Assembly: GCA_964452575.1 (NCBI GenBank)
Contig: CAYVMN010000048.1
Location: 1-23,300, forward strand
Direction: 5' to 3'
DNA length: 23,300 nucleotides
From: CAYVMN01 sp964452575
GTDB taxonomy: Bacteria; Desulfobacterota; DSM-4660; Desulfatiglandales; Desulfatiglandaceae
Shown here: positions 1 to 6,239 of the stretch, piece after piece
Layout of the letters: each line of letters opens with the position of its first letter
Position numbering within the stretch: the stretch's first letter is position 1
Made by a program: the position numbers and the translations under genes
The notes under the pieces: model-generated
The model's database searches: none
The model's input: only the letters and a program-made list of their open reading frames with translations
Told to the model about the DNA's origin: nothing

Positions 1-139
1 ATGGTCCATTTTCCAATCCCTGCTCTTGGGGCACTTCCTCATCCCTGTCAATATTTCTAAATATCCTTCGACGCTCAATCCCCCGGATCATGATGTGGTG
101 CAACACTCCGGGGGCATCTAATCGTGCTAATCTGGGCAT
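1..139 (-). CDS. REP-associated tyrosine transposase (RAYT-like), 5' part only, possibly broken
   Basis: Reading leftward from an ATG at 139, the translation starts MPRLARLDAPGVLHHIMIRG followed by IERRRIFRNIDRD. This matches the start of the TnpA_REP / Y1_Tnp family (PRxxR...G..HH...RG..RRxIF), HUH-type single-strand transposases that act on REP palindromes. The HH of the HUH motif is at residues 14-15. After about residue 33 the sequence (EEVPQEQGLENG) no longer resembles the family as I know it, so a frameshift may already be present; the catalytic Tyr would lie outside the window. A TTGACA box (minus strand, 175-170) precedes it but no good -10 is spaced from it. Family call is from remembered motifs, fairly sure; intactness is unknown. 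Confidence 0.6.
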   Translation of the reverse strand, partial: MPRLARLDAPGVLHHIMIRGIERRRIFRNIDRDEEVPQEQGLENGP

Positions 140-188
140 GACCGCAACATTATTGCATCATTGAATATCTGTCAAATTAGTTAGTTTC

Positions 189-2171
189 TTATGGACGTCC
201 CGAAAGCCTAAGTGGTCTGCCTGACGCTGATGCCAACCCAAGCCGGGACTGTGGGCCGGGGGCCTTGGCCCACAGGAGCAAAGTGGAGCTGAGGACGACG
301 GTGACGCAGCCGGCTTCCTGAAAAATGACGGCCATAACCGGCGTCAAGTGCCCGAGCATAGCCAGGGTCAGACCGATAACGTTATAGATTATGGAAAAGA
401 AGATATTGAGCTTGATCCGCCGCAGCACCTTCCGGGACATCTGCACGAATTCGACCAGGCGTGAGAGGTTGCCGTCCATTAGTGTTACATCAGCCGCCTC
501 AATGGCTACGTCTGCGCCGGTCCCCCCCATCACGATGCCGACATCGGCGAGCGCCAGGGCAGGCGCGTCGTTGATGCCGTCACCGACCATGGCGACGATC
601 TTCCCTTTGTTTTTCATGTTTTTGATGGCAGACTGCTTATCCTCCGGCAAGAGCTCGGCCCGGAATTCGTCCACGCCGATCTGGGACGCTACGGCCTGCG
701 CAATTCTGGAGTTATCGCCGGTCAACATGGTGGTTTTGCCCACGCCAAGCGACTTCAGCGATTCAATTGCACCCACTGTCTCGGCTCTAACTTCATCCGC
801 GATGGACAGAAGTCCAATGGCTTCGCGGTCTCGCGCGACCAAGATCGCCGTCCGCCCAAGTTCGGACTGGGCCGGCAGCGTTTGCTCGATCCAAGCGGGA
901 ATGGCGATGCCCCGGTCCCGCATAAAAGTATCCCTTCCCACCACGATCCGCTGTCCGCCGTGGGAGGCCTCGACACCCATGCCCACCTCGATCCTGAACT
1001 CATCGGGGTCCGGCACCTCAAGTGCCCTTTCCCTGGCAAGAACCATTACCGCTTTTGCCAAGGGATGCTCTGAGTACTTTTCAGCGATGGCAGCCAGACT
1101 AAGCACTTCGTCTTTCGGCACGCCATCGCCGCTGATCACCTCAAGGACTTTCGGGCGGCCCAGGGTGAGGGTACCGGTTTTGTCAACGACCAGGGAGTCA
1201 ATCCTGCCTGCGATCTCGAAGAAAATACCACCCTTGATGAGTACGGCTCGCCGGGCCATGTTGGCAATTCCAGCGGCCACAGCCGAGGGAGTCGCGATGG
1301 CGAAGGCGCATGGACATGCCACCAGCAGAATGGCGACAGCTACCTTCACATCACCCAAAGTCAGATACCCGATAACCGCAAGGACAAGCACAGTAGGGAG
1401 GAACCACACGGTGAAACGGTCGGCAACCACCTGGATGGGCGCTTTCGACTCCTGTGCCTCCTCGACCAAGTGAACGATTCTGGCAAGGGTGGTATCCGCG
1501 CCGATCTTGGTTGTTCGAATTTCAAGGCGGCCATCCTCATTAAGGGTGCCGGCGAACACCTCCTGGCCCTTGAGCTTTTCCACCGGCATGGATTCACCTG
1601 TAATGGGGGCTTGATTGACGGTGGCAGCACCCGCAGTAACCACGCCGTCCACCGGAATGCGCTCACCCGGCCGTACGATCACGATATCTCCGTACTGAAG
1701 CTCGGCCACGGAAACGGGGACTTCCTCATCGCTGCGCCGTACATTTGCTATCGGAGGGGTGAGATCGAGCAGGCTGCGGATACTCCGGCGCGTCCTGTCG
1801 AGCGTGTAAGCCTCCAAAGCTCCGACGACGGCCATAATTAGAATGATCACCGCCGCAGGTAAAAACTCGCCGGAGGCTATGGTGACAAAAATCGCCACGG
1901 TCACGAAGACGTTGACCGTGATCCTGCGGTGTGCGACATCCCGAAAGCCTGCCAGAAACCGCTGCCATCCGCCGAAAAAGGTGGCGACCAGAGCAAGTCC
2001 CGCAGCCAGAATTCCCGGACCGACCTGCCAGCGGCCCAAGAGCAGCCAAGGCCCGACCTGCCAGCGGCCCAGGAGCCAAGAGGCCAGTGTCAATCCGCCA
2101 ACTATCACCGGAACAAGCGCAAAGATCAGTATTTGTTGCCAGTTTCGCGAATCATTTGGTCGAACCATCAT
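189..2171 (-). CDS. P1B-type heavy-metal-translocating ATPase
   Basis: A 660-residue integral membrane pump that exports a soft or transition metal cation using ATP. Visible in order: N-terminal membrane segments (about 14-70 and 85-120), actuator loop TGES (191-194), the transmembrane metal motif CPC (286-288), phosphorylation site DKTGT (330-334), the HP motif of the P1B nucleotide-binding domain (369-370), TGD (484-486), GDGINDAP (530-537) and two C-terminal membrane segments. There is no N-terminal GMxCxxC metal-binding domain. The last membrane segment (QEAGCVTVVLSSTLLL, 618-633) does not by itself fix the metal; Cd, Zn or Cu are all possible. Residues about 33-53 hold a tandem duplication (LLGRWQVGP twice). 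The start ATG overlaps the stop of the upstream 60-residue gene (ATGA) and has AAGGAG upstream, so it is translationally coupled and regulated by the ArsR protein two genes upstream. Confidence 0.93.
   Translation of the reverse strand: MMVRPNDSRNWQQILIFALVPVIVGGLTLASWLLGRWQVGPWLLLGRWQVGPGILAAGLALVATFFGGWQRFLAGFRDVAHRRITVNVFVTVAIFVTIASGEFLPAAVIILIMAVVGALEAYTLDRTRRSIRSLLDLTPPIANVRRSDEEVPVSVAELQYGDIVIVRPGERIPVDGVVTAGAATVNQAPITGESMPVEKLKGQEVFAGTLNEDGRLEIRTTKIGADTTLARIVHLVEEAQESKAPIQVVADRFTVWFLPTVLVLAVIGYLTLGDVKVAVAILLVACPCAFAIATPSAVAAGIANMARRAVLIKGGIFFEIAGRIDSLVVDKTGTLTLGRPKVLEVISGDGVPKDEVLSLAAIAEKYSEHPLAKAVMVLARERALEVPDPDEFRIEVGMGVEASHGGQRIVVGRDTFMRDRGIAIPAWIEQTLPAQSELGRTAILVARDREAIGLLSIADEVRAETVGAIESLKSLGVGKTTMLTGDNSRIAQAVASQIGVDEFRAELLPEDKQSAIKNMKNKGKIVAMVGDGINDAPALALADVGIVMGGTGADVAIEAADVTLMDGNLSRLVEFVQMSRKVLRRIKLNIFFSIIYNVIGLTLAMLGHLTPVMAVIFQEAGCVTVVLSSTLLLWAKAPGPQSRLGLASASGRPLRLSGRP
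2020..2085. repeat. 33-bp in-frame tandem duplication inside the P-type ATPase gene
   Basis: Two imperfect 33-base copies (2020-2052 and 2053-2085) begin with the same 19 bases, CCGACCTGCCAGCGGCCCA. They duplicate 11 residues around LLGRWQVGP in the N-terminal membrane region of the ATPase and keep the frame. Confidence 0.85.
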
Positions 2172-2350
2172 GCTTGCTCCTTGTTCTTCCCCGGATTCTC
2201 CGGCGCATCCTTCCGTTGATTCTCGCTATCCTGATTCTCGACATGGCAACCGCACCCAGGGCCGCAACCGCTGCTCGTCTTGTTCATGGACTCCTTGAGT
2301 ATGGCCCAAAGCCCTTTTTTGCCTGATTTCACTTCGTTCTTCTTTTCCAT
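2168..2350 (-). CDS. small Cys-motif protein (GCGPGCGC) between arsR-type regulator and metal ATPase
   Basis: A 60-residue soluble, charged protein starting MEKKNEVKSGKKGLWAILKE, with a compact GCGPGCGC motif near residues 33-40 and a hydrophilic Asn/Glu/Lys-rich tail. A longer frame exists upstream, but the ATG at 2350 is preceded by AGGAGG eight bases away, so this start is chosen. It begins 37 bases after the repressor's stop, and its stop overlaps the ATPase start as ATGA. A metal-handling role (delivery, buffering or sensing for the ATPase) is inferred from the Cys cluster and position only; I do not assign it to a named family. Small proteins with a KGxWAxLKES...GCC/GCG pattern next to ArsR genes are familiar to me from anaerobes, but that is from memory and unchecked. 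Confidence 0.7.
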   Translation of the reverse strand: MEKKNEVKSGKKGLWAILKESMNKTSSGCGPGCGCHVENQDSENQRKDAPENPGKNKEQA

Positions 2351-2387
2351 TGATTGGTCCTCCTCATGTTTAGTGCCTTTGATCTCT

Positions 2388-2786
2388 TCACTCGCCGAAA
2401 GCGGTTTCGCCGGCCGAGCCAGCCCGCTGCCTGACCTCCTCGATAAGGCATAACCCAAGTTGGAGTAGGCTCAGCACGCATGGGTCCACTACGCGGTATT
2501 GGATGTTGTTTCCATCCCGTCTGGCCCTGAGGATGCCTCGGTCGGCAAGGCGCTGTAACTGATTGGAAACAGCCTGCGGTCTCATCCCCACGGCGGCTGC
2601 CAGTTCCGTCACGCACAACTCCCCGGACCGAGCCAAGGCGTGAAGCAAACGCAGCCGTGTGTCGTTGACCAGAACCTTGAACAAAGCCATAAGCTCCCCA
2701 GCTTCCGCGGAAGTGATCAGTTCCCGATCCTCCAGGGCGGGCTTGAGGGAACAAGCAGGTAGTTCAGTTCTTTTTTTTAAAGCCAT
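2388..2786 (-). CDS. ArsR/SmtB-family metal-responsive repressor
   Basis: A 132-residue winged-helix transcription repressor starting MALKKRTELPACSLKP. The HTH region is ELCVTELAAAVGMRPQAVSN (residues 57-75) followed by the wing RARRDGNNIQYRVV. Cys residues are at 12, 58, 103 and 113. The ArsR metal-site motif CVC is CVT here, so the site is not a classical arsenite alpha-3 site. Cys near the N-terminus plus C58 recalls CadC; C103 and C113 could recall CmtR. Cd, Pb or Zn sensing is therefore likelier than As, but this is inference. The start at 2786 is chosen because AAGGAG lies five bases upstream; a longer frame to 2885 would run through the promoter. It heads an operon with the Cys-motif protein and the ATPase and probably represses itself. 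Confidence 0.9.
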   Translation of the reverse strand: MALKKRTELPACSLKPALEDRELITSAEAGELMALFKVLVNDTRLRLLHALARSGELCVTELAAAVGMRPQAVSNQLQRLADRGILRARRDGNNIQYRVVDPCVLSLLQLGLCLIEEVRQRAGSAGETAFGE

Positions 2787-2808
2787 TGGGTCTCCTTGGG
2801 TCGACACG

Positions 2809-2842
2809 ATTACACGATATAGTGTAATGATGGAATTGTCAA
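2809..2842 (-). promoter_or_regulatory. promoter and ArsR-type operator of the metal ATPase operon
   Basis: On the minus strand a perfect -35 TTGACA (2842-2837) is followed after 17 bases by TATCGT as a weak -10 (2819-2814). Over the -10 lies a perfect 7-bp inverted repeat, ATTACAC-N6-GTGTAAT (2809-2828), centred about 32 bases upstream of the repressor's ATG. Placement over the -10 is what autoregulation by an ArsR/SmtB repressor needs. Confidence 0.8.
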
Positions 2843-3448
2843 GCCCCTTTTTACGCTCGTTCAGGGTCTCCCTGCCAGTCCACACATTATGGGCTCAAAG
2901 TGCTTGCTTCTTTCCTGCTCTTTACGAGGCGGGCTTCCCGTGGCGAATATGATACTGATAGCAGACAACGGTCTCTAACGACTCCGAGCATGGGCCGCAG
3001 ACATACTTCCGGAAACGAAAAACCCGGCGCCCCCGGGGTCCTCGATAAATTCGATTCGGGCAGACAGGCATCATTTCGGTCATCATCTCCTTCGAATCGT
3101 TTCCAATCTCTACCATTTAAGGCATGGCTCATTTCATTCCTCCTGCGCTTATGGTTCTGATTCTCGTAAAAGATCTCCTCCCTGTAAGTGAGACCTGTCA
3201 GATACATCTTTCTTCCTTTTCTCCATCGGTGGGTCTATGGGCACGGCAAAAGCGGCGGCGTCTAATTCGCTTGCCCCAAAGAGAAGGCGATTCATTTTCA
3301 GGAACCATGAATAGGCCGCCTATGCATTTTCCAATATCCCCGGCACCTTCTCCTTTGCCCGTCCGTCGCCCCGACCAGAATATCCATGATCTGATAGGGA
3401 TCCTGGATAATTGGATCCACAAGGCATATCCCGCACGGAGGTACACAG
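2843..3448. other. about 600 bases without a confident gene; decayed-looking short frames
   Basis: Between the ArsR promoter and the radical SAM stop I see only short minus-strand frames with good codon choice that break into one another. One starts at an AGGAGG-preceded ATG near 3128 (MSHALNGRDWKRFE), another is the Cys-containing frame listed separately, and a third runs MNRLLFGASELDAAAF. No family was recognised. The pattern suggests one or two small genes broken by frameshifts, comparable to the decay at 4722-7035, but non-coding sequence cannot be excluded. Confidence 0.4.
2922..3116 (-). CDS. possible small Cys-containing protein or fragment
   Basis: A 64-residue frame with Cys at PVCPN, YVCGPCSE and VVCYQ, followed by YQYHIRHGK. 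The spacing C...CxxC...C suggests a metal site and codon choice resembles neighbouring genes. The first ATG has no ribosome site; AAGGAG occurs just before internal ATGs at residues 11-12. The overlapping frame that owns a good ribosome site (ATG near 3128) is different, so a frameshift between the two is plausible. Function unknown, and it may not be a gene. Confidence 0.25.
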   Translation of the reverse strand: MVEIGNDSKEMMTEMMPVCPNRIYRGPRGRRVFRFRKYVCGPCSESLETVVCYQYHIRHGKPAS

Positions 3449-4714
3449 TTAGGGACATTGAATGAATCCCTGGGCCCAGAGACAACCACCGCACGTCGGG
3501 AAGTGGTTTCCGAAACAATCCTCGTGATTGCCTTCAACCATCTCGCACCCATTGCAGCTGGTGCATGGAGAGAATTCGAACCGTTTCAGTTTTTCCCGGA
3601 AAGCGACGTAGTCCGGACTCTCCCAGATCTCTCGCAGTGTCTTTTCCCTTGCCGACCCGACAATGAATTCGTCAACCTGTCGTTCCCTTCCGTCCAGGAA
3701 CTCCTGATGGGAGTGCAGGAGTGAAAGGCAGGGACTGACATACCCGTCCCAACGGATGCTGGTGCTGCCTCTTTCAACGAACGGACAGGTATTGAAGGGC
3801 GAAGAAAAGGCAGAACCGATAAAGTCCTTCAACTCATACCTTTTCAGCAGTTCTCCGAAGGCCCCAAGGACGTGATCGTCAGCGTCCATGCGCGGCATTC
3901 TGATGTGACAGAGGTGCCCCATCAAATTCCAGATAGATCGGCTGTACAAGATCTCATCTTTCATTTCCGCGGTATATGGGAGGATATTTGTGACCAGAAA
4001 TCTCGAGGCCCCGGCTGCCATGCCCACTTCTATGACTGCGGGCAGATGGTCAATATTGGTCTTTGTGGCCACAAAGACGAGGCCGATCTCCATTTCTCTG
4101 GCGTTAAAACGATACTTAAAATCATTTAGCTGAAGCAGGTTATTGACGACCTCATCGAAGAGGTCTTTGGCCCTGATCTCTGCGTATTTGTCGGGCTCGG
4201 CTGCGTCGAGAGACACCCAGAGCCGATCAAGTCCTGCCTCAATCAGTTCATGGCTGCGCTTTGCCGAAAGCAGTGTACCATTGGTAATAAGCTCAACTTC
4301 CGCTCCGGCTTCCCTGCATGTACGGATCATCGGGATGATCTCGGGATGCATCAGGGGCTCGCCGAACCCGCCAAAGAAGAACTTTGGAAGGCGATCGTCG
4401 AGGCCTTTCACAAGATGTTTAAGAACTTCCAATTCCAGGTATCCCTCAGACTCGTCCCAGGTGTTTCGTATGCAGGTCCGGCACCTCAGGTTACAGCTGT
4501 TGGTCGGTTCAACATAGACTTCGGCCAGATGGCTCGCAGGCCTGTGAAGTAGGATAGCGTTCTCGCCTTCTTCGAAGTAAGTGGTGACGTCAGGCCTGAG
4601 GCCGTAACGCCGGGCGGTATCTGCGGGGAGAATAAGCCGCCCATTTTCATCCATCGTCAAAGGCCTTAGTTTGCCCGACCTTGATCGGCTGTATCGGACC
4701 TCTACATTCTCCAT
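3449..4714 (-). CDS. radical SAM / SPASM protein, AOR cofactor-modifying type, with AbrB-like N-terminus
   Basis: 421 residues. The radical SAM 4Fe-4S motif is EPTNSCNLRCRTC (C74, C78, C81), followed by the GGFGEPL glycine-rich segment and SLDAAEP. The C-terminal third carries a Cys-rich SPASM-type region: CPF, SPCLSL, then CTSCNGC, EDC, PTCGGCLWAQG and a final QC. This tail resembles the proteins annotated as tungsten aldehyde:ferredoxin oxidoreductase cofactor-modifying protein. Residues about 20-58 (ENGRLILPADTARRYGL, then TTYFEEGENAILLHRP) look like a SpoVT/AbrB beta-hairpin fold fused in front. No aldehyde oxidoreductase gene is in the window. It starts 7 bases after the MauE remnant's stop and has no good ribosome site at 4714, so it may be read by coupling or start differently. 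Substrate unknown. Confidence 0.88.
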   Translation of the reverse strand: MENVEVRYSRSRSGKLRPLTMDENGRLILPADTARRYGLRPDVTTYFEEGENAILLHRPASHLAEVYVEPTNSCNLRCRTCIRNTWDESEGYLELEVLKHLVKGLDDRLPKFFFGGFGEPLMHPEIIPMIRTCREAGAEVELITNGTLLSAKRSHELIEAGLDRLWVSLDAAEPDKYAEIRAKDLFDEVVNNLLQLNDFKYRFNAREMEIGLVFVATKTNIDHLPAVIEVGMAAGASRFLVTNILPYTAEMKDEILYSRSIWNLMGHLCHIRMPRMDADDHVLGAFGELLKRYELKDFIGSAFSSPFNTCPFVERGSTSIRWDGYVSPCLSLLHSHQEFLDGRERQVDEFIVGSAREKTLREIWESPDYVAFREKLKRFEFSPCTSCNGCEMVEGNHEDCFGNHFPTCGGCLWAQGFIQCP

Positions 4715-4721
4715 GAGGATC

Positions 4722-4982
4722 TTACCACTCGTTTTGTCCGCCTTTGAAGCCCAGATAAGGCAATAGGCCAGGGGGCACCATCCCTTTTACGTGAGTCTGA
4801 AAACTGTGGTAAACGCCAAAGGCCACGAAAACCGACTCACAAAATAGGTACCACGCCATGAAATCATGGATTTCAGAACCCTGGCTTGCACCAAAACACC
4901 CCCAGTCGATGTCCAAACCCCAAGCAAGGTTAATGATCAGGGCTCCAAAAAGCAGGTCAGAAGCACATTGGACAAATAGGGG
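4722..4982 (-). pseudogene. MauE/DoxX-like membrane protein, 5'-truncated remnant
   Basis: An open frame of 86 residues without an ATG, beginning just after an in-frame TAG (4985-4983). It contains DLLFGALIINLAWGLDIDWG followed by CFGASQGSE, a second hydrophobic helix (FMAWYLFCESVFVAFGVYHS) and a short tail. The pattern NLxxGLDIDCGCFG followed by one more helix is the C-terminal part of MauE-type proteins (four-helix membrane proteins near thiol-disulfide genes). About the first half (two helices) is missing, and the first Cys of the CGCF motif is Trp (TGG). A TTG at 4916 could start a shorter peptide but has no ribosome site. It lies directly after the DUF1573 gene, a pairing I recall from other genomes. 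Confidence 0.6.
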
Positions 4983-5019
4983 CTATGTGGTAATTGATGA
5001 GCATGATTATCTCTCATCC

Positions 5020-5718
5020 TTACTTAGCAGTGAACCGACCTCTGATCCCGATAGTGATATCAGGGGCTTCAGGGTAATTGGTCTTGAGTCTAAGAAATCC
5101 GTAATAGGTTCGGGGCGGGCCGGGTATGGCTGTGATGCGAATCTGAAACTCACGCCCCTTTACGGTTTCCTCAATCGTATAGGTCAATTTCCTTTCCAAA
5201 TTAGACTGCCCCGGTGTCAATACTAATGGCTTATCCAGATTGGACCTGATTTGGACTTCCTTCGTCACCTCCTCACCTTCAACTCCACTCAGATACAAAT
5301 AACGGGAAGAAAGGTGTATGGGGACTTTGACAAATGCCTTTATCCACAGATTGACCACATTCAGCACAGGATCGTTTGTATTGACCATTGCATTCTTGTA
5401 AATTTCTCCTTCGTATCCCTTTGTATGAACCTTGAGGGTAATCTTTCCTTCCCCGCCCGGGGGAATGCTGCGGTCAAAAGAGGCCACAGAGCAGCCTCAA
5501 CCCGGCCTTACTTCGACTATTTCGAGCGGCTCATCCCCCTGGTTGAGAACAGAAAATGTGTGTTCTATGACTTCTCCCTCTTTGACCTCCCCGAAATCGA
5601 CTTCCAGCTCCTTTGGAACCATCTTGGGTCCCTGTTTCTCCTGTGCAAGAACGGGAAAAATTGGTGACAGGAAGAACCCAATGAGCAATACATAGAATAA
5701 TGGCCCTTTCTTCATCAT
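5020..5718 (-). CDS. DUF1573 (ASH-like) exported protein with in-frame TGA: candidate selenoprotein or nonsense-mutated gene
   Basis: Two pieces in the same frame are split only by TGA at 5499-5497. The first (5718 on) has a signal peptide (MMKKGPLFYVLLIGFFLSPI), then VPKELEVDFGEVKEGEVIEH and VLNQGDEPLEIVEVRPG, the typical DUF1573 opening strands. After TGA comes GCSVASFDRSIPPGGEGKI, the typical continuation. Family members have a C-G-C-T/S motif at this point, so the TGA stands exactly for the first Cys (TGC to TGA) and the product would read PG-U-GCS. The downstream part stays open for 165 more codons to a TAA at 5020, giving about 232 residues with a second beta-sandwich-like half. The start is supported by GAGGG five bases upstream. 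Role: exported, function unknown; Cys/thiol chemistry is suggested by the motif and the MauE and thioredoxin neighbours. Neighbouring genes are decayed, so an ordinary nonsense mutation is a real alternative. Confidence 0.75.
5449..5465 (-). other. hairpin downstream of the in-frame TGA (weak SECIS candidate)
   Basis: On the minus-strand RNA, UUCCCC-CGGGC-GGGGAA forms a perfect 6-bp stem with a 5-base loop whose second base is G. The loop starts 37 bases after the UGA. Bacterial SECIS elements, as I recall, carry a G in the first two loop bases and place the loop roughly 16-37 bases after UGA, so this sits at the far edge. The sequence also encodes the conserved IPPGG of DUF1573, which could produce the hairpin by chance. 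Confidence 0.25.
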
Positions 5719-5733
5719 AATTTCCCTCTTTCC

Positions 5734-6162
5734 TCAATACACTCCCTTTGGTGAAAACCACTGGGTCGTCTTCAGGCAGATATTGACGAGCATCAGCATG
5801 ACAGGTACCTCGATGAGACCCCCCACAACGGTTGCCAATGCCGCTCCCGAGGAGAGCCCAAGAAGTGATCAGCTTTGAAAGCCCATACCCCAACCAGTAG
5901 ATCAGGTCGGTCTGGATGAATAGGAGAATCGCGATCCAAAGGATAATGAGTGGATTGAATATTATCACATCGCCTCTAAACGAGGAAAGTAATATCAGGG
6001 TAAGAAGCAGAGGGCAATAATCGTGATAGGGGTCAGGATGTGGAGAAATTTCACCTTGAACCAATCTTGCCCTTTGGCATTAATAATTGTCTTCCCGGAG
6101 ATATACCTCTTTTTCACTCTGTTTGCTTTTTTGACACCAGGCCCTAATACTTTGATTCCCAT
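5734..6162 (-). pseudogene. thioredoxin-fragment / ACR3 arsenite transporter chimeric remnant
   Basis: An AGGAGG-type site (GGGAGG, six bases away) precedes ATG at 6162. The frame begins MGIKVLGPGVKKANRV, resembling the start of a small thioredoxin (compare IKVLGPGCVQCNR in the next gene upstream) but with both Cys lost. It then becomes ACR3-like (INAKGQDWFKVKFLHILTP) and stops at a TGA after 55 residues (5995). The ACR3 sequence continues in a second frame (LLLTLILLSSFRGDVIIFNP, LFIQTDLIYWLGYGLSKLI), then, after about 30 missing residues, in a third frame (GLSSGAALATVVGGLIEVPV ... CLKTTQWFSPKGVY) to a TGA at 5734. So there are two frameshifts, one internal deletion and no N-terminal half. 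ACR3 is an inner-membrane arsenite exporter; this copy cannot work. It lies 15 bases upstream of the DUF1573 start. Confidence 0.75.
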
Positions 6163-6181
6163 GATGTTCCTCCCTTTTATT

Positions 6182-6236
6182 TCGATTAAACAGTCAAATG
6201 GTTAATTTGTTGAATAGTTGAGCGGTTAAAGCGGCA
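6182..6236. repeat. short low-complexity intergenic repeat of TTAA / GTTGA units
   Basis: The stretch reads as loosely repeated 8-10-base units (CAAATGGTTAATT, TGTTGAATAG, TTGAGCGGTTAA). It lies between the thioredoxin-like gene and the ACR3 remnant. No function is visible. Confidence 0.4.
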
Positions 6237-6239
6237 CCA

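Noticed and set aside
391..1473. Long plus-strand open frame (360 codons) opposite the P-type ATPase
   Set aside because: It is antisense to a gene with all P-type ATPase motifs; the Ser/Thr/Arg-rich translation has no recognisable domain.
2388..2885. A longer ArsR start at 2885
   Set aside because: The extra 33 residues would be encoded by the promoter and operator; the ATG at 2786 has the ribosome site.
3124..3465. Plus-strand 113-codon frame in the 600-base unassigned region
   Set aside because: No ribosome site, Pro/Arg/Ser-rich translation without pattern, and it overlaps the radical SAM stop on the other strand.
5478..5498. Hairpin GAGGC-loop-GCCTC immediately at the in-frame TGA as SECIS
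   Set aside because: The stem includes the stop codon itself and its loop lies only 4-12 bases after the UGA, too close for a bacterial SECIS as I know it; the hairpin at 5449-5465 is the better, though weak, candidate.
5531..6064. A single 177-codon minus-strand frame as one membrane protein
   Set aside because: Only its first half is ACR3-like; the rest is out-of-frame translation of the ACR3 C-terminus and of the DUF1573 start, so it is a product of frameshifts.
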